Assembly: GCA_030374805.1 (NCBI GenBank)
Contig: JARGSG010000123.1
Location: 1-64,000, forward strand
DNA length: 64,000 nucleotides
Reading direction: 5' to 3'
DNA from: Gracilaria gracilis
Taxonomy: Eukaryota > Rhodophyta > Florideophyceae > Gracilariales > Gracilariaceae
The notes beneath the pieces were generated by a model. It was not told the origin of the DNA. It was given only the letters and a program-made list of their open reading frames with translations, and made no database searches. Shown piece by piece: positions 19,731 through 29,039 of the stretch. How positions within the stretch are numbered: position 1 is the first letter of the stretch; each line of letters starts with the position of its first letter. Made by a program: the position numbers and the translations under genes.

Positions 19731-20460
19731 TGAAGAACACGTGGGACACGATTGAGCCAGGAGGTTGGCCACGTACACGTTAGACGGGCGCCACGGCGCG
19801 TGGGTAATTACCACTAGGCGTGGGCCTAATTTAGTTAGTTTATTTAATTAGTGTTGGTGCGAGCTCACTACTTAGCCCGGCGGCGACCTCGCCGCCGTGC
19901 ACAGTAAAGTTCCCCCAACCAGGGTTGGCTCTATATTTCTACGCCTTCGGCGGTCATCGACTCCTTCCAGGAGAGAGACTTCGTTGCCTACGGGTAGTGT
20001 ATCCTCCCTGCGTCACCTAACAAGACCCATTCGTGGGAGTGTTTTCCGCTTGTGTCGCGTTTGACCCTGTACAGGGATAACCCCGGTGTTTACTGTAGCC
20101 TTTTTGCCCTTTCCTCCTTTTTTTTCTTCCCATCTCCCGCTCTCGCGGATTTATTTTCTCTTTCCCCACTTCCGTGGACTCGTGCCTCTCTCGAGAACTC
20201 GTTCATTCACACACGTGTTGCCAACACCGATCCTTGCTCAACTCTGTACGCTCGTCGTAACGGCTTGGCCTCGGCTTACACCCGACTTCGTCATGCCTTG
20301 ACAGAGAGGCTCTGCGTGCTGATTACCCTCTTACGAAGGAAGATCTCAGACGTCTTTGTGGTGTCTTCCCGCCTCTGGCGTTGCACTACACACAAGAAGA
20401 GTACCGGGACGATATAGAACGGCATTTACGGACACGTTCTGTGCAAAGAACCTGGGGTTC
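19731..20460 (+). repeat. Isolated gypsy LTR related to element 2
   Basis: It begins TGAAGAACA, like the element-2 LTR at 57836. Further along both share a diverged core (CTCA-TACTTAG, TCCCCCAA, TACGCCTTCGGCGG, then a C/T-rich tract with TTTGCCCTTTCC, then TTACACCCG and an AAGAT-C-GACGTCTTTG-like block). No internal region follows; instead element 1 starts at 20501. Its 3' end and target duplication are not resolved, so the right limit is approximate. Confidence 0.6.
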
Positions 20461-20500
20461 AATGCATACGATTTTTTACACTTAGGTCCCCTCCTATAAT

Positions 20501-21352
20501 TGTGGGGCAAAGCCGGGAACGGAAGGAAAGAACACAAACCGCGCCAGCGGCTACGCACCCAAGGTGCTCAGCCTTGCTCCCTATTGGGGCAGAGCAGTGG
20601 CAGAACCCTCCGATGAGGCCGACACGTGCCGGGCGTAACTCCGGGCAGCCTCTTCCTGACTTACAGACGGAGGTTGCGGGTGGCAATCGGGTTGCCAACA
20701 GGATGGATTCCACTGGGTGTGGCGTATCCCGTAGCAAAAGGGACGAGATAGAAGGTAGCAAAACGAGCCGCACTGCGGAGCACAGACTTATGAGAGCTGG
20801 GAATAATCCCGAGACAAAAAGGGGCAAACCTGTACAACAGGGCGAAGTGTAACGAAGCCGTAAGACGGGAAAACAGAAAGAGTGTATGGAAGAATGATCA
20901 ATAAGAGGCCGTAACGACGGATCGGTGCTTCTCGGTGACGGAGGTGGATAACTTGTCCGGATAAGCGGCGGTATTCTCCGGGAATGGGTTGAAAACCCGT
21001 GCGCAAGCGGAACTCAAGCTAGAGCCAAGGCCTCGTTGAGGTTTACTTTCCCGTACAGTGGCGGCAAGTGCCGCCACTTATATACGGCTGACAAATATCA
21101 CTAAAATATCAAAGTACCCGGCACGCCGGCCAACACTACCCACGTGTACCTCCGTGGCACACTTGCAACGGCGCATCCGGTAATCGGGCGCGGGCGCACA
21201 CGTGTCGCGCCAATCCTACCCTTCATAGGCGGATCTCTAATCCGGGCCAAATAGGCAAATAGACTTCATAATAGTAGGAAGTTCAGCCGAAAATAACAAG
21301 GGATATATGAGCGGCATCCCCCTCAGTCCCTGCAAAGGGCAATTGCTCTACA
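20501..21352 (-). repeat. 3' LTR of element 1
   Basis: Starts TGTGGGGCAAAGCC and ends TTGCTCTACA on the plus strand. On the minus strand it has TATATAAG (21079-21086 complement) directly before a hairpin. On the plus strand GATATATGA (21302-21310) lies about 100 bp before the antisense gene's ATG and is a candidate promoter for it. Confidence 0.95.
21057..21078. repeat. LTR hairpin beside the minus-strand TATA box
   Basis: Perfect 10-bp arms AGTGGCGGCA/TGCCGCCACT with a 2-nt loop. In the element's own direction it follows TATATAAG directly, so it lies near the expected transcription start. In the other LTR (31757-31778) one pair is lost. Confidence 0.8.
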
Positions 21353-21365
21353 TCTCCCCCTTCTC
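21353..21365 (-). promoter_or_regulatory. Polypurine tract of element 1
   Basis: On the minus strand GAGAAGGGGGAGA abuts the TG of the 3' LTR, the normal position of the plus-strand primer. Confidence 0.8.
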
Positions 21366-21406
21366 AGGCTGAAACTTCCGACTCGTTCGGCTTCTCACCT
21401 CCCATC

Positions 21407-23203
21407 ATGGGCCTATATTGTCCGAACTCCGGCGGTGAGCCTAACGACCACTCGGACTCCAACAACTTGGCACTCGTACCATACTTGGCACCTTCGACTC
21501 TCATCGACACAGCGATGCTTACCAATAACAAAAGCACCTCCGGTAATCCCGGCGCTCCCCCAGGTGGGACTGCGCGAATGACCGCTGCCGGACCGCGGTT
21601 CCGGTCGGTACCCTTGCCTCAATCGTCGGGGGCTTCCGCTTCCGGCGCGGCGTCCGTTGCGACAGCAGCGACTCCGGATCCAGCTCCCGTGTGGGATTGG
21701 TTCCATGCTAGCGTGCCGACAAATACGGGAGGATGGCCCGGTCTTGGGAGTCTCCGCGTACGCGATCCTCACCGCCATAGCGGCCTGTTTGCACAAGCCC
21801 CGTGGTTCAATGCCGAAGCCGTTCGGAATGAAGCGTTGATCAACTCCTACGCCATTGACGGTATCCTCCCCGGAGGGCTTCCCGTTAGCGTCGTCCGCTC
21901 ATCGGACTGGCTCGCCCGTATCACGGTCCATCCAAATTGTCTCTGGTATACGAGAAGCGAGAGCCTGGCGTTCGCTCGCCGGGAGATTGCCCGCATTGGG
22001 TATGCGCGACATTTTCGGGCGCCGAACGAGCATCCTGTTCCGTCCCATGACGGGTTTGACGTGGCCTACTACCGTACGTTCGGCGAGGTTGAGTACGGAG
22101 CTCGACTGGCTGTTGCCTTCGACGAGATTGACCGCTATGCGGATGTCGTCCAGCCCCACCAGGATCTCATCCTGTGGGCTCGTCCGATTCTTCGGGCCGA
22201 GTTCCGGTACCTCCGCAAGTCGTCGCGGCGCGAGTTCTTCGAGGGCCTCCGTCACGAGAGGAAGTGGCGATCCCGCTTCTGGGTTCTGGTGCCGTACCAA
22301 TGCTCGGAGGTTGAGCGAATCGCGGCGCGTTCCCGTCAAGGGCGATACGTTCCGCTGCCATCGTTCTGGCCTGCGGTCGAGGTCCCTCGAGGGTGCCATG
22401 TGGAGCTCCCCCCATGCCTGACATACGTCGGGTCGTACTACATGAAGAATCCGCCGCGCGGCCTTTGGAGCATCCTTGCCACCGAATGGACTGTCCGTGT
22501 CGCGGCTTTCCTCCTCTGGGAGGCGTATGATCATTACCGGCTTTGGTTTGTGCCGGAGATGATTCGCCGATCCATTCGGAATTTGGACCTCACCGATGTG
22601 CTCGGGTCCGTCCGCAACGCGCGGGAGGTGGTGTCCTTGGTGGAGGTCATCGACGGTGTCGAGTGGGACTCCGTGCCTGCTAGTCAGGTCTCCGAGGGTA
22701 TCCGTCGGGTTACAGACCGGTCTCCCGGACGCGACGTCAACGCTGGCGACTTTGTATACTTCGACCCATGGGAATGGGAGATAGTCACAGCCGCCGAGGC
22801 GCGGGAGCGGCGTCAGGTCGAGCGGAGCATCCCAGAGGGCCATCCTCGTGGGTTCGTCTTCGTCGACGACGAGGAGGAAGAGAGCCTTGATGAGGCAGGG
22901 AGCCCTATGGACCAAAGAGCGGACCAGCAGATCGACGTGATCGACGTAACCGGAGATGACGGCGGATCCGCTGATGCGGTAGTGCAGGGTACGCCCAACT
23001 CGGTTGGCGCGTGGCAGGCCTCCGCTTCTGCGGGCGGGGCCGGTTCGAGTACTGACCCCCAGGCGATCGTCATCCGCAGTTTCCTTCGCGGCATGGGTGT
23101 GCCCGTGTCTGACACGGTGACCGACTTGGCGCAGCTGCAGGGCCTTGCGGCTCAGTGGTTCGCCCAAGGTCGTGGGTCCGGTTCCGGACCGTCCGGCGTG
23201 TGA
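21407..23203 (+). CDS. Antisense gene of element 1 (aORF1), unknown family
   Basis: 598 codons starting at ATG 21407, 55 bp from the LTR, and convergent with pol (288 bp between stops). I recognise no known domain. The N-terminus is Ala/Gly/Ser/Pro-rich up to about residue 95 and includes RFRSVPLPQ. A dense globular core runs to about residue 440 with marks such as APWFNAEAV, LILWARPILRAEFRYLRK, VELPPCLTYVGSY and GLWSILATEW. Then comes GDFVYFDPWEWEIVTAAEA, an acidic stretch (VDDEEEES) and a short conserved tail (IVIRSFLRGMGVP). Related proteins occur in the same place in elements 2 and 3, so this is a real, inherited gene and not chance openness. No signal peptide or clear membrane span, which argues against an envelope protein. 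Function unknown. Confidence 0.85.
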   Translation: MGLYCPNSGGEPNDHSDSNNLALVPYLAPSTLIDTAMLTNNKSTSGNPGAPPGGTARMTAAGPRFRSVPLPQSSGASASGAASVATAATPDPAPVWDWFHASVPTNTGGWPGLGSLRVRDPHRHSGLFAQAPWFNAEAVRNEALINSYAIDGILPGGLPVSVVRSSDWLARITVHPNCLWYTRSESLAFARREIARIGYARHFRAPNEHPVPSHDGFDVAYYRTFGEVEYGARLAVAFDEIDRYADVVQPHQDLILWARPILRAEFRYLRKSSRREFFEGLRHERKWRSRFWVLVPYQCSEVERIAARSRQGRYVPLPSFWPAVEVPRGCHVELPPCLTYVGSYYMKNPPRGLWSILATEWTVRVAAFLLWEAYDHYRLWFVPEMIRRSIRNLDLTDVLGSVRNAREVVSLVEVIDGVEWDSVPASQVSEGIRRVTDRSPGRDVNAGDFVYFDPWEWEIVTAAEARERRQVERSIPEGHPRGFVFVDDEEEESLDEAGSPMDQRADQQIDVIDVTGDDGGSADAVVQGTPNSVGAWQASASAGGAGSSTDPQAIVIRSFLRGMGVPVSDTVTDLAQLQGLAAQWFAQGRGSGSGPSGV

Positions 23204-23491
23204 TCGAACTCCGTAGATACCAATATCTCTTGGCCCTATCATTAAATGTTTCCGGTTGCTACCGGCTTTTAGCAAATTCTCTTCATCCCTCTCCCTCCTC
23301 AGGGGGCAGCACCCCGCGAGGGGCGCCTGTTCCTTATCTAAGGGAGGTATTCCGCTTGAAGCGGGAAATTCCTGTTCTTCGACTTCCTCTTCTTAGGATT
23401 CTTCTTCGTCTTCTTCTTCTATTCCACTGTATAGTGGCTTGTCCGCAGAAGCGGCAAATGTTCCGCGTGAGCGGCATAGCTAATGTGGGGG

Positions 23492-26400
23492 TTAACCCAC
23501 TTGGTCTTTGTCGAGCGTGTCCGGTGTCGGCGTACCGGTCCTCCGGTGGTACTGAAGTACTTTCAAGCGGGGCAGGTGCTCGATAGGTTCGTGTCTGTCC
23601 TCCGAAGGGGGGTAGCCGTACCAGCGGACTTGGTATACCAGCTCTCCAGTAGAGTCTAGGCCGTGTTTGACTATACGGTCCACTACGAACTCGCGTTCGT
23701 AGACACTCTGCTCTGGCGCCTTGACCAGTGGGTCCTCGCCAGAGGCGTTCGATGGGTCCTCGTTAGCGGGGCGGACTGCTCTTCCACTGTCGTGGCGATC
23801 GCGGGTGATGGCCTTCGACTTCCGTCTAGGCGGCAATGCATCCTGTACACCAGGTCTCGGTTGCGCTCTCCAGGGAGCTCCTCGGAGGGTTATGCTCCCC
23901 AGTGAGGGGTCTGGAGCCACTTGCTTCTGCGGTTGCTGTGGGATCCCGTCTGGACGGACTGCGAGCTTCCGGTGTTCCGGCGAGATCGTCCCAATCGACG
24001 GGAAACCAACCTCCTTGTGAGGGGCTAGCGAGCGGTGTTCCGTTACGCCCAATGACGACAGTTCGCCGCCAACGGCGGACTGTGTGGTACCAACCGTCGC
24101 GGCGCCGTGGTGAGCCGTATCAATTACGGATCTCCCGGTTTTTGACGGCTCATCACTCTCCGTGGCACGCGTGTGCCCACGGCGTGCGTTGTCATACGCA
24201 TTGTCATCCTTCAAGGGAGGCGGTTCATTCACTGTGCGTGGCCCGTGTCGCGCCGTGCGCGCGTCCAACTTAATTGGCTTCTGTCCACCTAGAGTGGTGT
24301 CCACCTGTACTGATGTGGCCGTGTGCTCTGCGGTTCGCGTGCCATTATCGACCAAGTCGATTGCACCTCCCAAACTTGGGTCTGCCGTCACAGCACGGTC
24401 TTTAACAACCAATTTCTCTTCCGAATGATCGGTCTCTTCCGCTGTCGGGGCAACATCGGTCTCCTCTCCATTCCGCAGTTGCGGTGCGTCGCCGGGTGTG
24501 CTCCCGGACGTCGGGTTTTGAACGGCGCCGCTGCTGTTGCGGGTCTGCGCGTCCTCCGTGGGCGACGGCAATGAGCCAGCGACAACTTCCACTTCGTGGC
24601 CCGCCGTGTCTGGGTGCGCATCCCGTTTGGTCGTAGTCTCTCTAAGTGGGGACTCCGCTTGCAGCGGCGACGATGAAGACCATAACTGGGCATCCCGTGA
24701 CATTGGGCTCTCGACGGGGCGCTTACTGTCACACGTCCGTGCGTTCTCCGTCCGCGACGGCAAAGCAACCCCCACTCCGTTCCTGGCGGTGTCCCGCGAG
24801 GGTGCAGTATCCGTTTGCAACGGCGTAGACTGCAAAGGAGCAGCGCAACCAGAATGAGCGTCCCCCTTCCCCTCCTTAGCTGGAGCGGCGGGGCCCGGAG
24901 CGATAATCCCAGTAGTGGGCACGATGCGTGTGTGCACATACGCATCTGGCCCAATTTTCGGGGTACGTTCCGATTCCGTAGGGAGGTCGGCCACACCGCG
25001 CGCGGCGTGCGGTAGAATTGACAGGCCGAGCGGGGCGTCCCTGCTAATAGCCAGAGTCGCTGCCGGGGTAGTATCCGACCTGGTCGGTCCGGGATGGGCT
25101 TCTTGCACGGTGGGTTCCGGCGGTGGTGCCGGCGTAACGCGATCACGCGAGAGGCGTTCGTGTTCCCCCTTGACGTCAAGGACAATCGTTGTATCGGTAG
25201 TAGAAATAACCCTGTAAGGGCCGTCCGCTATCGGAGAAAGTTTATGGCGTTTCTCTTTTTCCGGATTGTAGTATTCTTTCCGGAGAAATACATAGCCACC
25301 TTCCCTGATGTGTGGGGCATTCTGTCGCACACGTGCGTCGAAGTTCCGCTTGTAGGCGGCTTGTGCCTTAGCGATTTGCTGCCCAACTACGGGAATGATT
25401 TGCTTCAGCCATTGCTTCCAGGCGTCCCTGTGTAGACGGGGTGAAGGGAACTTATCCAGCGTAGGTTGGGGCTCGACAGCCACCGATGGTGGGACACGCG
25501 ATAAGACCAGTTCGAACGGAGAGATCTGGGTAGTGCGATGTACCTGCGTATTGTAGGCATATGTCACCGCATCGGTGTAGAGATCCCATTCCGACGGGTG
25601 GTCGGCGACAAAGGTTCGCAGCGCATTCAGCATGGTGCGATTGAAGCGCTCCACCTGGCCGTTACTTTGCAGATGGTAGGTCGTAGTAAACCAGTTCTTA
25701 TTGTCCAGTATTCGACATACGTCCTGGAAGAACTTCGCAGTGAATTGCGACCCATTATCCGATAGTAACTCAATCGGCGGTCCGTAGACAAACACCCAGT
25801 GGGTTACGAACGCTTGCGCGACCGCACTGGCGGTGATCTTCGTCAGCGGGACTGTCCGCACGAGCTTCGGAAAGCGGTCGGTTATGACGAGTAGAAACCG
25901 ATTACCTCGGCGAGTCCGAATTAACTCACCGAGTATGTCAATCGCCACGAACTCAAGTGGGGCCCTTGCGGGGAAGAGTACCAACTGTTTGGAGTATTTC
26001 CGCAGTTTGATGCGGTTCTTTGCACAACCAGAGCATCCACGAGCAGTGGCGTACGCATCGAATGCCACAGCTGGCCAATAGAAGTGCTTCCTGAGGGTGT
26101 AGTACAACTTCCTTCCACCAGGGTGGGCCGACAACTTCGCGTAATGCGACAAATGCAAGACTCGAGATTGAAGCGAGTGAGGTACCACAATCTGTGGTCG
26201 GTCAGTAACCGTTGGAACCAAGAATCCTTGGTCGTTCATGACAAAAGGCAGTTGAGCTCCACCGTTCAGACGGGCCCGCACCCTACTGCAGAACGGGTCC
26301 GTATACTGTTCCCGGATCAGTTCTTCCGGTGTTATCGGCACGAATGATCCCGGTACTGGCTCCGTATCTGAAACGGCTAAGACAGCGTCATAGACGTCCC

Positions 26401-27738
26401 ATTCCTCCAAATCTTTGTCTTCGTCGTCCTCCATAAAGAAACAGGGTATTTCCAGATCATCGACTGGCTCAGCTTCGGCCGCAGTCGGTAAGCGGGAAAG
26501 TGCATCAGCCTGAGTGTTCAGGATTCCCTTCTTGTACTGCACGTCGAAGTTGAACTCCGATAATCTTAGCCTCCACCGCATCAAGCGGCCAGAGGGCTCC
26601 GCAATCGAGAGAAGCCATCGCAGAGCCGAATGGTCGGTATGAACGGTAAAATGTCCTCCCATGAGGTACGGTCGCAGCGTCTGGAGAGCCCAGACTACTG
26701 CTAAGCATTCTTTCTCGGGTACCAAGTAATTCCTTTCATGCACGTTAAGGCTTTGAGACCAAAAACCAATTGGAAGTCGTTCGCCACTCTCCATGGTCTG
26801 AAACAGGGCACAGCCGATCTGGAAATTGCTGGCATCCGTATCGATGGCATAGGGCAATCCGAGTTTCGGCAGGGAAAGAATTGGCGGCGAAGTTACTGCA
26901 TCAATGAGCGATGAGAATGCCGTTGCCTTACGGTCATCGAATGGTTCCAGTTTCACTGGCTGTCCCTTTCGCAAGAGTTCATTCAATGGAGCTGCTATAT
27001 CCGCGAAGTGCGGAATAAAATGGCGGTAGACATTGCAAAGTCCGAGGAAGGATCGGAGTTCCGTCTGAGTCCGTGGGTGTTTGGCCTCCTTGAGGGACCG
27101 CACACGTACAGCGTCAATCGATAGCCGTCCCGGACGGATTATGTGGCCGAGATATTTCACGGTATCGGTAAAGAACTCGCACTTCTTCAACTTCAGTGTG
27201 ATGCCTGCCTCTCGTAGGACTCGCATCACCTCCCACACGTGGGTCAAGTGCTCGTCCAGGTTACTGGAGATCACAATGATGTCATCCAGGTATACCAGGC
27301 ACGTTTTCCACTTAAAGCGGGCAAGCAAAATATCCACTGCTCTTTCGAAAGTGGCAGGGGCGTTCGTGAGCCCGAAGGGCATCCGGTTGAATCGGTATAG
27401 TCCTTGATGACATACAAACGCCGTTTTATCACGGTCCTCTGCCCTAACTGGGACTTGCCAATATCCCCAGTTCGCGTCGAGGGTCGTGAACACCTTTGCG
27501 CTTCCGAGCGAATCGATACATTCGTTCATCCTCGGGATGGGATACACGTCCTTGACGGTAGCCGCGTTAAGCTTGCGGTAATCAATACAAAAACGCCAAG
27601 ACCCATCGGGTTTGGGAGCGAGTACCACGGGCGAGGCCCATGGCGACTGGGCCGGTTCAATGAATCCGGCGCGGAGCATCTTCTCGACTTGAGTCTTCTC
27701 TTCTTCCCGAGCTGTCGGTGCTGCCCTGTAGGGTGTTG
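23492..27738 (-). CDS. Element 1 pol: RT, RNase H, integrase, chromodomain
   Basis: The pol frame is open from 27814 but in phase with upstream pol only after a one-base slip near 27734-27738. Motifs in order: RT with FCIDYRKLNAAT and YLDD (about residues 175-178 of the frame); RNase H with AIDTDASNFQIG; integrase zinc finger (H..H..CSGCAKN); integrase core AIDILGEL, LLSDNGSQF and GQVERFNRTM (D, D, E); GPY motif ADGPYRVI; then an unusually long linker of about 470 residues, rich in Pro/Thr/Ser/Glu with an internal repeat; finally a chromodomain (EFVVDRIVKH, QVRWYGYPPSED, EPIEHLP) that would target insertion through histone marks. The frame ends DKDQVG, much like element 2. Confidence 0.93.
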
Positions 27739-29037
27739 CGAGATTGGCCGAGTGTTCGGCATCAAATCTATCCGATGTTCGGTGATCCCAATTTTCCCAA
27801 GGGAACCGTCCCACATGGGGGTGAACTCACGTAGCATATCCCGTAACTTCTCACGGTAAGACTCTGGGACATGGTTAAAGTCTAGAGACTCGAGCTCCTG
27901 TACGGGGTCCTTCTTCTCAGATCCAGGAGATTCTGGCCTTCCTTCCGACAGTGTCGGCGTTGCTTCTTTCAACGAGTTCAACACTTCTTTACCCGACGAG
28001 TTCGGCTCAGCGTCTCCCGACGAAGTCTTTGGTACAGTTGTGTCAGCGCACTTCCCCTCTCCCTCCTTAGCTTCAAGAATTCCGAGAACCTCGGCGGTAG
28101 AGACCTGTGTGGGTACAATAGCCACCGGGTGTGGTAACATGGAACCAATGACTTGGTTCTTTACCAACCTCTGTTGGGAGGAGCTGAAATTAGCAACCAA
28201 TACCCTGAAGGGCTTTTCTGGCTCAACAAGTACAATCCCATTCGCGAGGGCCACGTTCTGCCTTTCGTAAAGGAGAGGCAATGGCTGAACGGTTTGCAGG
28301 CCGTGCTGTAGGGACGTGACCGTGACCCATGTCTGGGATTCCGGTGGAATGCAAATAGACCGAGCCACTCGGAGCTTCGTAGATGAACGGTGCGATTCCG
28401 CTGGCTGCTGGGCCACTGGCAATGGAACTTGCTTCTTGAAAGCCTTACGTAAAGGTCGCCGAACAATTGGCACTGTTGTGCTGTCCTCCGGCTCGACGGT
28501 CCTTTTCCGTGGTCGAATTGCTTCGACAAAACGGTCGCAGAAATCACATCCGAGTATGACCGGCGCAGCTAAACGCTTGCAGACTATGAAGTCCAAGCGG
28601 ACAACGCAACGGCCAAGCCTGACAATCAGGACAATTACTCCCTCGATTGAAAGGGGCCTATTGTTTGCATCCGCTATCTCGGTCGGCGGGGCCGGCCGAA
28701 TCTGAGACAATAACTGCGGCGGAATAAGCGATTGAACCAAGAAGTTTGGACCAGCACCCGTGTCGAGAACGGACAACTGCCGAACCATATAATGGTCTGA
28801 TATCCCGAGGTCGGCGAAAACTTTGTAGTTTCGTTTCGCCATGACCAGGACTCTATCCGGAGCGCGGAAATTGCGTGACCGTACCCACGGGCAACGGAGA
28901 ACACCGAGATGTTCCGAGTCCACGTCTGTCGTGACCATCTTCCTCGTGAGGATCGTGACCGGGGAGCGAGGCTTTGCAACCTCCGGCGCAGTTGAGCTCG
29001 ACTGCGTTTGCGCCGCTCCTTCAAAGGAGGCTCCCAT
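27736..29037 (-). CDS. Element 1 protease and start of RT
   Basis: Starts with ATG 29037, which overlaps the end of gag in the -1 frame. The retropepsin active site is VLDTGAGPNFL (about residues 93-103). A Pro/Ser-rich stretch follows, then the RT entry sequence GSLGKIGITEHRIDL. Here the frame should run into the RT, but one base appears to be missing near 27734-27738 (between ISQ and PYRA); the formal frame wanders on to a stop at 27526. This looks like a mutation, since no slippery sequence or stop codon marks the spot. Confidence 0.88.
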
Positions 29038-29039
29038 GC

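Noticed and set aside
19731-20460. A full gypsy element at this place
   Set aside because: Only LTR-like sequence is present; no internal domain follows before element 1.
20502-20852. 116-codon frame on the plus strand present in both LTRs of element 1
   Set aside because: It starts only with GTG, has no ATG at the start and no domain; it stays open in both copies but over a short region where about 4% divergence is weak evidence.
21407-23203. aORF1 as an envelope gene
   Set aside because: Position is env-like but orientation is antisense, and there is no signal peptide, clear membrane anchor or cleavage site.
21899-23275. 458-codon minus-strand frame opposite aORF1
   Set aside because: The shared motifs among elements are on the aORF1 strand; the minus frame shows no counterpart in elements 2 and 3.
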